The translations under genes were made by a program, and so were the position numbers. From assembly GCF_003670115.1 (NCBI RefSeq), contig NZ_QQTY01000001.1, forward strand, positions 1,196,526 through 1,260,525: 64,000 bases of DNA. Direction: 5' to 3'. Under the pieces are notes generated by a model, which was given only the letters and a program-made list of their open reading frames with translations, had not been told where the DNA came from and did no database searches. Each line of letters opens with the position of its first letter. Positions within the stretch are counted from its first letter, which is position 1. Below are positions 27,058-35,659 of the stretch, piece by piece. Source of the stretch: Natronorubrum halophilum (GTDB lineage: Archaea; Halobacteriota; Halobacteria; Halobacteriales; Natrialbaceae).

Positions 27058-27405
27058 ATGGCGCTCCAACAGATCGACCACGCGGACGACCACATGCAAG
27101 AGTGTATCGACAACTGTCTCGAGGCCGCCCAGGTCTGCGAGTGGTGTGCCGACGCCTGTCTGGACGAGGGGGAGGAGATGGCCCGTTGCATCCGGCTCTG
27201 TCGGGACGTGGCGGATATCGCGGCGCTGCACGCGCGATGGATGGCCCGGAACTCGGGTTACCACCAGGAACTGGGGGAGATCTGTGCGGACCTCTGTGAG
27301 GAATGCGCCGAGGAGTGCGCTCAGCACGATCACGAGCACTGTCAGGCGTGCGCGGAGATTCTCCCGAAGTGTGCCGAGAGCTGTCGCGAGATGGCGTCGG
27401 CCTGA
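27058..27405 (+). CDS. Four-helix-bundle copper-binding protein (DUF326/Csp-like)
   Basis: 115 residues with fifteen cysteines in a helical pattern (CxxxC, CxxCxxxC and CxxxxC spacings), such as ECIDNC, VCEWCADAC, ARCIRLC, EICADLCEEC, HCQAC and ESC. This is the layout of copper storage proteins, where Cys residues line the core of a four-helix bundle and bind several Cu(I). There is no signal peptide, so it would act in the cytosol. The two acidic/His insertions (QHDHEH) may add metal ligands. Confidence 0.88.
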   Translation: MALQQIDHADDHMQECIDNCLEAAQVCEWCADACLDEGEEMARCIRLCRDVADIAALHARWMARNSGYHQELGEICADLCEECAEECAQHDHEHCQACAEILPKCAESCREMASA

Positions 27406-27528
27406 ATCGAGGTAGCCGCGGCTCCCGTCGACGCTACTCCGAGGAACTCGAACCGATTTTTCGGCCTCGAGGTACCGTTTGACAGCGCCGATTCCGTCGT
27501 GCCGGTATCTTGCTTCAAGCGCCGACGA

Positions 27529-27939
27529 TCAGTACGTCCCGGGGCCGCTCCGGCGGCGGTCGGATCGATCGGGGTTGAGCACGCCGCCGACGGCACCGGC
27601 GATCGCGCTCTCGAGGGCCATCACGAGCGAGACGACGACGGCCACGGCGAGGATCCCGAGCCCAGCCGCACCGGAGACGGCACCACCGATGGGGCCGAGC
27701 GTCCACCCGGCGAGGCCGACGACGAGTGCGATGAGCACCCCGGCAACGATTCCGCCGAGCGAACCCGCGAGTAAGCCGTGCCAGAAGCCCCGTCCGAAAC
27801 CGCCGCCGGCCATGTAGCCGGCGACGAAGCCGCCGATCAGTCCGGCGGCCAGTTGGCCGATTCCGGGGAGGACGAGTCCGAACAGTCCGAGGACGGTCGT
27901 GACGAGGAAGCCGACGATGACCGCGCGCCAGTTCGTCAT
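27529..27939 (-). CDS. DUF5518 membrane protein
   Basis: 136 residues, with Gly/Ala-rich hydrophobic helices: VIVGFLVTTVLGLFGLVLPG, LAAGLIGGFVAGYMAGGGFGRG, HGLLAGSLGGIVAGVLIALVVG and a long final segment. This is the DUF5518 pattern. Function is unknown; the glycine zippers suggest tightly packed helices. It ends with a basic tail RSDRRRSGPGTY. It lies convergent with the copper protein gene. Confidence 0.82.
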   Translation of the reverse strand: MTNWRAVIVGFLVTTVLGLFGLVLPGIGQLAAGLIGGFVAGYMAGGGFGRGFWHGLLAGSLGGIVAGVLIALVVGLAGWTLGPIGGAVSGAAGLGILAVAVVVSLVMALESAIAGAVGGVLNPDRSDRRRSGPGTY

Positions 27940-28106
27940 AACCGAGTGTACGCGGACGATGCGGATATACTGTCGGCCGGAACTGGCTGGTCAATCGACA
28001 TCTGTCGTCCGTCCGAACGCGGGAGCATCGATCCGCTCGCGGCGCTCACAGAGGAACGAGATCTCGAGTTGCAGTGCGACGGTGGATCGAAATACCGAGC
28101 GCGATC

Positions 28107-30329
28107 CTACCGAAGGCCGACGATTTCGAACCTCGCACCGCCATCCTCGCTCTCCCCGATCGAGAGCTCCCAGCCGTGTGCGCCGACGACATCCTGAATG
28201 ATCTTGAAGCCGAACCGGACGTCGCCATCGGTGGTTCCACCCTCCAGCAACCGATCTCGGTGCTCCGGGTCGATCCCGGGGCCGTCATCCGCGATGTAGA
28301 AGCCGCCGTCGATCGAGCCGACGCGAACGGAACAGTCCGTACCGCCGTGTTCGATCGCGTTTCTGAACATGTTCTCGAATAGCTGCCGGAGCCATCTTAG
28401 GTCGGCGGTAACCGTCCGGTCGGTCTCGACCTGTAGCGTCGCGTCGCACGTCTCAATCGACGACCACGCCTCGCTGGCCAGACGCTCGAGCGTGGCCGAG
28501 TCGAACTCGCTGACCCCCTGACCGGTCCGCGCGAGCGCGAGCAGTCCGTCCATGATCGACAGCGCTCGTTCGATACCCTCCTCGACGTCCAAGAGGTGTG
28601 CTACGTCGCCGGTGTCCTGTGCGAGTTCGGTGTACCCCTTCGCGACGGCGAGCGGGTTCCGGAGGTCGTGTGCGATGACGTTCGAAAACTCACCCAACCG
28701 CTGGTTTTTCGTCTGGAGCTGTCGTTCCCTGTCGACCCGGTCGATCGTCCCCTGGATCATCGACCCCAAAATCGTCGCGAACTCGAGGTCGTGTTCGTCG
28801 AACTCACGAGGTTCGGTCGAAGCGGCGAGTAGTACCCCGTGCTCGCCGAGCGGGACGATGATCTCGCTCGCGATCGCGGTCGGCTCTTCCACTTCCGGAT
28901 CGGCGTCGACGTTGCCCGACGCGTACAGCTCACCCGTGGTGAACACTCGCCAGGCGACGCTCGCGCTCCCGTTTATCCTCGGCGAGTCGCCGAGTTGCTC
29001 GATCAGTTCGTCGGTCATCACAGCCGGTCGGAGCACGTCGTCTCGTTCGTCGGGGACCAGGATAGCGGTGATCGGCTGGTTCAGCACCGATTTCGTGACT
29101 GAGACGGCGACCGAGCCGACGGACTCCATCGTTTCGCACTCCAGCAACCGCGGCCCGGCCTGGGCGAGCGCCTGCATGCTCTCTTCGCGCTCCTTGCGCT
29201 CGGTGATCTCGGTGGCGATTCCGTAGATCGCGTACGGATCGCCGTCGGCGTCGAACAGCGGCGCTCGGACGTTGAAGAAGACCCGGCGCTTGCCTTGGAT
29301 CCGGAAATCTTCGACGTACTTGTTCGACTGTCCCTTCTCGAGCACCTCGCGGTCCATCTCGTTGATCTGCTCGACGTTGACCGCCGGATGGAGGTCCTCC
29401 GATCGCTTTCCGAGTATCTCCTCACGCGACCGATCGAACAGTTGCTCGAACGCCGGGTTGACGTAGAGATACCGCTGCTCGAGATCCTTCATGTAGACGA
29501 CTGCCGTCGTGTTGTCGAGAATAACCTGCAACTGATCGCGCGTGCTCCGCAGTTCCTCGATCGTCTTTCCCATCTCCGTGATGTCTCGGGAGATGACCAC
29601 GAACTCGCGGCCGTCGCGTTCCGTATCGGCGGTGGTGTCGGCTGGAATCGACCGGCCGACTCCCTCGAGGGAGATCCACGATCCGTTTGCGTGTCGAAAC
29701 CGGAACACTGCACGACCGGTACGGCTCCCTTCGGATGCGACGCCTTCGAAAAAGACCTCCGCAGCGTGGTCCGTGTCGTCCGGGTGAATGTAGTCGAACG
29801 CGTACTCGCCGACGAGTTCGTCCTGTTCGTAGCCCAGAATGTCGGAAATAGACGGGCTCAAATACTGGACCACACCGTTTTCGTCGAGAACCGTGACGAG
29901 GTCCGACGCGTTTTCGACGAGGCCGGAGAAGTGAGCGGCGCGTTCTCGCACACCCGACAGTACCTCCGCCCGTTCGACCGTTCGGCGGAGACGAGCGACG
30001 ACGAACGACGGCTCCGCGACGAGTCGGTCCTCGCCCACCCAGTCGTCGACGGGACGCAACTCGGACATCACTCCCTCCTCGAACCCCTCGCCGCGATCAG
30101 CGATCACGTAAACGAACGGAACGGCCGGCCACTCCGATCGGATCCGGTCGATCTCCGGCGAGGAGACGCTCTCGTGACAGAGCACGCAGTCGACCGATTC
30201 CGTCCGGTCCCAGTCGTCCACGTCCGTCGCGTCCACGACGGTGATCGTCACCTCGCGGCTCTCTCGTTCGAGTGACCGGAGCCGTTTCCTCACTCTGAGA
30301 TCGCCGGAAACGAAACAACAAACGTGCAT
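28107..30329 (-). CDS. PAS/GAF sensor histidine kinase with degenerate receiver domain
   Basis: 740 residues. Order: a receiver-like domain (1-125) in which the usual phospho-acceptor region reads VDCVLCHESVS (no Asp at the acceptor position), two PAS domains (about 130-260 and 260-385; NASDLVTVLDENG and LDNTTAVVYMKDLEQRYLYVN), a GAF-like domain (390-520), HisKA with the H-box SNVIAHDLRNPLAVAKG (about 530), and a C-terminal HATPase (MFRNAIEH, IADDGPGID; the G2 box reads FGFKIIQDVVGAHGW). It is cytoplasmic, with no membrane segment. A minus-strand TATA element at 30352-30360 supports the start. No response regulator gene is adjacent. Confidence 0.92.
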   Translation of the reverse strand: MHVCCFVSGDLRVRKRLRSLERESREVTITVVDATDVDDWDRTESVDCVLCHESVSSPEIDRIRSEWPAVPFVYVIADRGEGFEEGVMSELRPVDDWVGEDRLVAEPSFVVARLRRTVERAEVLSGVRERAAHFSGLVENASDLVTVLDENGVVQYLSPSISDILGYEQDELVGEYAFDYIHPDDTDHAAEVFFEGVASEGSRTGRAVFRFRHANGSWISLEGVGRSIPADTTADTERDGREFVVISRDITEMGKTIEELRSTRDQLQVILDNTTAVVYMKDLEQRYLYVNPAFEQLFDRSREEILGKRSEDLHPAVNVEQINEMDREVLEKGQSNKYVEDFRIQGKRRVFFNVRAPLFDADGDPYAIYGIATEITERKEREESMQALAQAGPRLLECETMESVGSVAVSVTKSVLNQPITAILVPDERDDVLRPAVMTDELIEQLGDSPRINGSASVAWRVFTTGELYASGNVDADPEVEEPTAIASEIIVPLGEHGVLLAASTEPREFDEHDLEFATILGSMIQGTIDRVDRERQLQTKNQRLGEFSNVIAHDLRNPLAVAKGYTELAQDTGDVAHLLDVEEGIERALSIMDGLLALARTGQGVSEFDSATLERLASEAWSSIETCDATLQVETDRTVTADLRWLRQLFENMFRNAIEHGGTDCSVRVGSIDGGFYIADDGPGIDPEHRDRLLEGGTTDGDVRFGFKIIQDVVGAHGWELSIGESEDGGARFEIVGLR

Positions 30330-30351
30330 GTGCCATCTAAACAGTCGGACG

Positions 30352-30360
30352 GGATATAAT
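30352..30360 (-). promoter_or_regulatory. TATA box of the histidine kinase gene
   Basis: Minus-strand ATTATATCC centred about 27 bases before the ATG at 30329. It lies back-to-back with the promoter for the GTPase gene on the other strand. Confidence 0.6.
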
Positions 30361-30395
30361 CCCGCGGTGATTTCCGCCGGTACGTAACGAACGAC

Positions 30396-30403
30396 CTTTT
30401 ATG
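30396..30403 (+). promoter_or_regulatory. TATA box of the NOG1-like GTPase gene
   Basis: CTTTTATG about 28 bases before the ATG at 30426, favouring that start over the one at 30417. Confidence 0.55.
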
Positions 30404-30425
30404 AGCGGGGGATCTAGTGTCGGGT

Positions 30426-31469
30426 ATGATTTTCGAAGACCTTCCGACAACGCCCACGTCGGAAGAGCTGATCGACAAAGCGTTTTCGCGGGCAGCGCGG
30501 GCCGGGAATGCGAAAGGCGGCCTCGAGGCCCAGCAGTCGATGCTCCAGGTGGCGGCCAACATCATTTCAGACAACCTCGAGAACGTGGTCACGGCGTGGC
30601 CGGACTTCGAGTACGAGGACGACGTCCACCCCTTCTATTACGAACTCGCGGACGCGATCGTCGACGTCGACGAGCTCCGACAGAGCCTCTCGGAGGTGAT
30701 GTGGGCCAGCCGCAAGGCCCGCGAGATCCACCAGGAGTACCAGCCAAAGCTGCGCAAGACCGACGTCGATACGGCTCGGAAGTTCAGAAAGCAGGCCTTC
30801 GCGCGCCTGGCGGACATCGTCGAGCAGGTCGACGACGAGTTGCTGTACATCAACAAGTCCCGGAACGACCTGCGGGACCTGCCCGAGATCAACCCCGACG
30901 AGCCGACGATCGTCGTCGCCGGCTACCCCAACGTCGGCAAGTCCTCGTTCGTCAACGACGTCACGAACGCCCGCGGCGAGACGGCGTCGTACCCCTTTAC
31001 GACCCGCGGAATCGGCCTCGGCCACTTCGAGGGGGCGGACCTGTCCGCCGAATCGGAGGGGACCGAACGGTCCGCGATGCGTGATCACGTTCGCTACCAG
31101 ATCGTCGACACGCCGGGCCTGCTCGATCGTCCACCGGCGGAGCGCAACGAGATCGAATCCCAGGCGGTCAGCGCCGTCGAACACCTCGCCGACTGCATGC
31201 TCGTCATGCTCGATCCGAGCGCCGAGTGCGGCTACCCGCTCGCCTCCCAACTCGAGCTTCGAGACTCGATCGCCGCCCAGTTCGAGGACGTTCCCGTCCT
31301 CACGGTTGCGAACAAGGTCGACCGCACCGACGTGTGGGACGACAGTCTGGCCGACGAGATGAACGCCGACTACACCATGAGCGTCGAAACGGGCGAGGAC
31401 GTCGAAACGGTTCTCAGGGCGGCCGTCGACGCGATCGACCACAGGCCGAAACTTCCGTTCGAGGAGTAG
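30426..31469 (+). CDS. NOG1-family GTPase
   Basis: 347 residues from the ATG at 30426. Helical N-terminal domain (about 1-155) followed by a GTPase domain with G1 GYPNVGKSSFVN, G3 IVDTPGLLDRP and G4 ANKVDRTD. The order and length match archaeal NOG1-like proteins, relatives of eukaryotic Nog1 that bind the large ribosomal subunit during maturation. The C-terminal extension of eukaryotic Nog1 is missing, as in other archaea. A small basic-tail membrane protein gene follows after 58 bases. Confidence 0.9.
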   Translation: MIFEDLPTTPTSEELIDKAFSRAARAGNAKGGLEAQQSMLQVAANIISDNLENVVTAWPDFEYEDDVHPFYYELADAIVDVDELRQSLSEVMWASRKAREIHQEYQPKLRKTDVDTARKFRKQAFARLADIVEQVDDELLYINKSRNDLRDLPEINPDEPTIVVAGYPNVGKSSFVNDVTNARGETASYPFTTRGIGLGHFEGADLSAESEGTERSAMRDHVRYQIVDTPGLLDRPPAERNEIESQAVSAVEHLADCMLVMLDPSAECGYPLASQLELRDSIAAQFEDVPVLTVANKVDRTDVWDDSLADEMNADYTMSVETGEDVETVLRAAVDAIDHRPKLPFEE

Positions 31470-31527
31470 TCGTGCCGGCGAGCCGTCGAAACCGCGATCG
31501 AAGCCAGCGCACGAGTCCACAGCAGCG

Positions 31528-31920
31528 ATGAACGGACCGGGAATCCTCTGGATGCTCCAGACCGCCGTCGGCTTTTCGATGGCCGGGCCGATGTTCTTCC
31601 TCGGCCTCGAGTCGCTCCGAACGGGACGGTACACCTGGGCGGTCGGCTACCTGACGCTCGGCGCGCTCGTCCTCTACTTCCCGACGTACCTCGTGAACCG
31701 GATCGGCGGGCCGAGAGCCTGGATTCGACGCCGACTGCCTCGCAGGCGGTCGAACTCCGATGCGAGCGCCAGCGCGGCTACGGACGCGGAAGAAACGGCG
31801 AACGCAGACGCTGTCCTCGGGACGGGTTCCGAGACCGCGACGGAGTCCGATTCCGACGCCGAACCCGCTTCGGACAGCACCGACGGGCGGACGTCGCGCT
31901 TCGACCGGTTTCGTCGGTGA
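31528..31920 (+). CDS. Small membrane protein with acidic Ser/Ala tail
   Basis: 130 residues. Two hydrophobic segments (about 5-28 and 36-55) are followed by an arginine-rich turn (AWIRRRLPRRR) and a low-complexity acidic tail ending in a short basic patch. The tail is predicted cytoplasmic. No recognised family. It follows the GTPase gene at 58 bases and may be co-transcribed with it. Confidence 0.65.
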   Translation: MNGPGILWMLQTAVGFSMAGPMFFLGLESLRTGRYTWAVGYLTLGALVLYFPTYLVNRIGGPRAWIRRRLPRRRSNSDASASAATDAEETANADAVLGTGSETATESDSDAEPASDSTDGRTSRFDRFRR

Positions 31921-32042
31921 TTCGGTCTCGAGCGCATCCCGCCTCGTATCCTGACGATCCCGACCGATCTGTGCCGGACTCGAGGAATCGCTGTCGGAGA
32001 GAATCGAACGCCTATGGGTTTCCGGCCGGCGAACGCGCCTCC

Positions 32043-33335
32043 CTAGCGCTCGGTGATCCCGACGGATCTGATCTCGACCCCCACCGGGTTGTCGGCGTGT
32101 CGATTGATCCGCTCGTACAACGTGTCGGCCAGCGCCGGCGATATCTCGCCCTGTGGCCCGCCGATCGTGACGATCACGCGCTCCGGACCGACGAACGGGT
32201 AGTCGTCGTCCATGATCACCTCGAACTCGAGGAGTTGGTACTCGGCGAACTCCTCCTGGGAGAGGACCATTTCGGTCTCGATGCGGGCGTTTTCCTCGAA
32301 GGTCGCGACGGCGTACGAGGAGTAGGTGATGGCACCGAGAAACATCGCGAAGACGAGGACGATGACGGCCAGACCGATCACCCGCCTGCGGACGCGCTGT
32401 TGGGTTTCACCGAGCGAGAACAGGTTCTCCGGGCGGTAGCCGGCCCACCACAGCGTGAGAAGGCCGGCGAGGTTCACCGAGAGGACGTTGACCAACACGA
32501 GTGCCGTCGAACCGATCGCAGCCGACGGCTGTCCCCACGCGATGGCGATGCCGGCCGCCGCGGCGGGCGGAATCAACGCCGCCGCGATCATGACGCCGAC
32601 GAGCGCGACGGACGTCCCCGTCGCGATACTGATGATCCCCGCGACGCCGGCGCCGAGTGCGATCACGAGCGAGAGTAGGTCCGGTGCGAGCCGTTCGGAA
32701 ATCTCTCCGACCGAACCGATATTGAGTCCCGGCGGGACGATATTCGTCATCCTAACGAGCCAGGCGAAGATGGCCGCTGCACCGATCGCGAGGACGATGC
32801 CGACGATCTGGTAGAGCAGACTCTCTTTGAACAGTTCTTCGTCGGCGATCACCGAGCCGACACACAATCCGAGCGCCGGGCCGATCAGCGGCGCGATCAC
32901 CATCGAACCGACGACGACGGCGGGCGAGTCGAGCAAGAGCCCCGCCGTCGCGACGACGGCGCTGATGACCGTCATGATCGCGTACACCGCGAACGTCGGC
33001 GTCAGCGAATCGGCCTCGGCCTCGAGTTCCTGTCTCGAGATCCGATCGGTCGCGACGTCGCCGTTTTCGTACTCCTCGCGGAGCGACTCGAACCGGCGTG
33101 AGACGACCGTTTCCGCGTCGACGACGACCGTGTAGGCATCCTCGTCGACGCCCGCCTCGTCCAACTCGTCGAGAACTGGTTCGACCGCCGGTGACGGTAA
33201 GGGGAAGTAAACGACGGCGGTGTAGTCTCGATTGCTGTTCTCGTCGGTCAGCACGTAGTCGATTCCGCGCTCCTCGAGTCGCTCGAGGATCAGTTGGCGC
33301 TTTCCCGTCGGAACCGTCAGCTGTACGAGCCGCAC
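32043..33335 (-). CDS. TIGR00341/DUF389 membrane protein
   Basis: 430 residues. N-terminal soluble domain of about 150 residues (MRLVQLTVPTGKRQLIL), then six membrane segments with the conserved family block GSMVIAPLIGPALGLCVGSV and AALIPPAAAAGIAIAWG. The C-terminal part is a soluble domain (FEENARIETEMVL). Transport function is suspected for this family but not established. It is transcribed divergently from engB with a 147-base gap holding a minus-strand TATA candidate near 33360. Confidence 0.88.
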   Translation of the reverse strand: MRLVQLTVPTGKRQLILERLEERGIDYVLTDENSNRDYTAVVYFPLPSPAVEPVLDELDEAGVDEDAYTVVVDAETVVSRRFESLREEYENGDVATDRISRQELEAEADSLTPTFAVYAIMTVISAVVATAGLLLDSPAVVVGSMVIAPLIGPALGLCVGSVIADEELFKESLLYQIVGIVLAIGAAAIFAWLVRMTNIVPPGLNIGSVGEISERLAPDLLSLVIALGAGVAGIISIATGTSVALVGVMIAAALIPPAAAAGIAIAWGQPSAAIGSTALVLVNVLSVNLAGLLTLWWAGYRPENLFSLGETQQRVRRRVIGLAVIVLVFAMFLGAITYSSYAVATFEENARIETEMVLSQEEFAEYQLLEFEVIMDDDYPFVGPERVIVTIGGPQGEISPALADTLYERINRHADNPVGVEIRSVGITER

Positions 33336-33450
33336 ACGAGTGGCTGAATACCCCCGGGGTCATAACTTGGGGCGCTTTCGCCGGTCTGTCGATCGGTTTC
33401 GAGTCGACGAGACGGCGGCTCGAGGGGCGGACGGGCGAGCCGACACGGTG

Positions 33451-33458
33451 TATATAAA
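33451..33458 (+). promoter_or_regulatory. TATA box of engB
   Basis: TATATAAA, centred about 28 bases before the ATG at 33483; one of the strongest TATA boxes in the window. Confidence 0.65.
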
Positions 33459-33482
33459 CACGGGACGCACCTACGGTGGCGT

Positions 33483-34100
33483 ATGTTCGACACGCGCCCC
33501 GACCGAGACGCCGAAGTGGCCCTCGTCGGTCGCTCGAACGTGGGCAAATCGACGCTCATGCGCGAGATAACCGGCCACAGCTTCGACACCGGGGGGAAAC
33601 CCGGCGTCACCCGCGAACCGAATCACTACGACTGGGCTCCCGAGGACTTCGTCATCACCGACCTGCCCGGTTTCGGCTTCATGAGCGGCGTCCACGAGGA
33701 CCACCGCGAGGAGATCAAGACGGGAATCGTCCGCTATCTCGAGGAGTACGCCGACAACATCCTCGTCGCGATCCTCGTCGTCGACGGCAAGAGCGTCGTC
33801 GACATCATCGACCGCCACTCCGGTCCCGACGAGATCCCCTACGACGTCGAGATGTTTCACTTCCTGCGGGAACTCGGCGTGCCGACCGTCGTCGCCGTCA
33901 ACAAGATGGACAAGGTCGACGACAGGGACGAGCGGCTGAACGAACTCTGCGACCGCCTCGGCCTGCTCCCGCCGTGGAAACAGTGGCAGGAAACAATCGC
34001 CCCGATCACCGCCAAGAACGGACAAATCAGCTCCCTGAACGAGGCCGTCCGCGACCGACTGCACGAGCAACAGCGCGACGACCTGTTCAAGTTTTTCTAA
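33483..34100 (+). CDS. engB: GTP-binding protein EngB
   Basis: 205 residues. TrmE-Era-EngA-EngB-Septin-like GTPase with G1 [16 protein letters not shown]3 [11 protein letters not shown] and G4 VNKMDKVDD. It is needed in ribosome assembly in bacteria; the archaeal homologue is similar in sequence. Leaderless start with a strong TATA box. The downstream 309 bases to the deacetylase gene contain no clear gene. Confidence 0.93.
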   Translation: MFDTRPDRDAEVALVGRSNVGKSTLMREITGHSFDTGGKPGVTREPNHYDWAPEDFVITDLPGFGFMSGVHEDHREEIKTGIVRYLEEYADNILVAILVVDGKSVVDIIDRHSGPDEIPYDVEMFHFLRELGVPTVVAVNKMDKVDDRDERLNELCDRLGLLPPWKQWQETIAPITAKNGQISSLNEAVRDRLHEQQRDDLFKFF

Positions 34101-34409
34101 CGACCGTTCCCTTTGCGGTCTGCCGTGTTGGTGTCCGCGCCGATCCCGGCACGGGCGACCGAAAGGCGGTGTGGGCGTCGTCGCCCAGTTCCTCGCCGAC
34201 ACGCGACGACGTCGACCGCGGGTACAGACGCTAACCGCTCGCTCTTCTACGATCCGGTTCCCCGCTGTTCGAGCGCTTAACGGTACAATAATAACGGCTA
34301 CGTGGCTCCGATTCGTATCTATGGATCTCAGCGTGCAGTTTGGATACGCTTCGCCGACGCTCCGACGAGCAGCGCACACGAAACCGGCCGAAGACGGCGG
34401 GTGGGAGTG
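34101..34409. other. Intergenic region before the deacetylase gene, with a possible short leader ORF
   Basis: The only structured item is a 29-codon frame, 34321-34410, starting MDLSVQFGYASP and ending at a TGA whose last base is the first base of the deacetylase ATG. A weak AT-rich element (TACAATAATAA) lies about 35 bases upstream. It may be a leader peptide that couples translation, or chance. No RNA or repeat was recognised in the rest. Confidence 0.35.
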
Positions 34410-35585
34410 ATGGATGAACTGGGGCGACGCGAGGCCTGTCGGCTCGGAGCGGCGGGCGCACTGGCGGTGGCCGGGGTCGGGTCCGGAACCGGATCGGTCG
34501 TCGGCTCCACCGGAGCGAGCACCGGCGGTCAGGTCGTGTTCGTCTACGACGATAGCCGGCGCGAGGACTGGACCGACACGTTCCCCATCCACCAGGAGGA
34601 GGGCGTCCCCGCCTGCTGTTCGGCCGTCGTCGACTACATCGACACCTCCTGGGGGCTGCTTCCGGAGCACCTTCGAGAGATGGAGGCAGAAGGCTGGGAA
34701 ATCATGTCGCACACCGCCGGCCACGTCGCGGTCGGGAATCTCTACCTGACGGAGCCCGCCGAATCGGACGACGAACGGCTCTATCTCGACGGCAGCTTCC
34801 TCGGTCATCACGAGGGCGAAGAAATCGTGATCAGCGACGGCGATCGGACCGTCGAGAACGCCATCGCCGGCGGCGACCGCGACGAGACCGGGATTTACCT
34901 CGACCTCGCGGAACCGGTCGGCGACGCGTTCGACGCGGGCACCGCGTTCGCGCGCTTTAGCGACGATCGCGTCCGCGAGGAGGTCGTCGGTTCGAAAGAC
35001 GCGCTCGAGGACATGGGCGTCACCGTCGACTCCTTCGTCTCGCCGTTCGGCCGCGGCGAGGGGTTCGCCGACGAACTCATCCGGGATCACTACGCCGCCT
35101 TCGCAAACCACAGCGGAAACGGGCTGAACCCGCTCGAGGGGCTCGATCCGCACGAACTCGGACGCTCGAGCATCGACGGACAGTCGGTGAACAGGGGCGA
35201 AATCGAGCGCTTCTACGACGACGTCGCCGCGGGCGACCACCTCGGGATCGTGGTCGGACACAGCCAATTCGACGAGACGACGCCCGAGCGCGTCCGATTC
35301 GCGATTCAGGAGGCGAAAGCGCGCGACCTCGAGATCGTCACGCTTCGGGAGGCGCTTGCCGACGAATCCGGCGAGAACGGCGCGGGCGACGAGCGCGACG
35401 GCGGAACGGGGACGGAATCCGACTCCGACGACGCGGAGTCGCCAGCGACCGACGGCTCGCTCGGCTCGACAGTTCGGGAGAATCGAACGCCCATTCTGGC
35501 CGGGTCGGGAATCCTCGCGGCGGCCGGGGTGACGGCTGGGGCCGTCTATCGGCGACGCCAGCAGTCGGACGACGATCGACTGTAA
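34410..35585 (+). CDS. Exported, anchored polysaccharide deacetylase-like protein with inserted domain
   Basis: 391 residues. A Tat-like signal (RREACRLGAAGALAVAGVG) starts it. Carbohydrate esterase 4 motifs: VFVYDDSRREDW (the Asp-Asp of motif 1), IMSHTAGH (motif 2, HxxxH) and FVSPFGRGEG (motif 3). Between motifs 2 and 3 are about 90 residues with a repeated LYLDGSF/IYLDLAE beta pattern, likely an inserted domain. The end is acidic, then a membrane anchor (ILAGSGILAAAGVTAGAVY) and an arginine tail. It would remove N-acetyl groups from surface glycans. Start at 34410 puts the signal at the N-terminus. Confidence 0.82.
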   Translation: MDELGRREACRLGAAGALAVAGVGSGTGSVVGSTGASTGGQVVFVYDDSRREDWTDTFPIHQEEGVPACCSAVVDYIDTSWGLLPEHLREMEAEGWEIMSHTAGHVAVGNLYLTEPAESDDERLYLDGSFLGHHEGEEIVISDGDRTVENAIAGGDRDETGIYLDLAEPVGDAFDAGTAFARFSDDRVREEVVGSKDALEDMGVTVDSFVSPFGRGEGFADELIRDHYAAFANHSGNGLNPLEGLDPHELGRSSIDGQSVNRGEIERFYDDVAAGDHLGIVVGHSQFDETTPERVRFAIQEAKARDLEIVTLREALADESGENGAGDERDGGTGTESDSDDAESPATDGSLGSTVRENRTPILAGSGILAAAGVTAGAVYRRRQQSDDDRL

Positions 35586-35659
35586 CTCGACGCGATTCGG
35601 ACGGCGGTTGGGGTAATTCGACGCGATTCGGACGACGATGGGGTTAATTCGAGCGCGAC

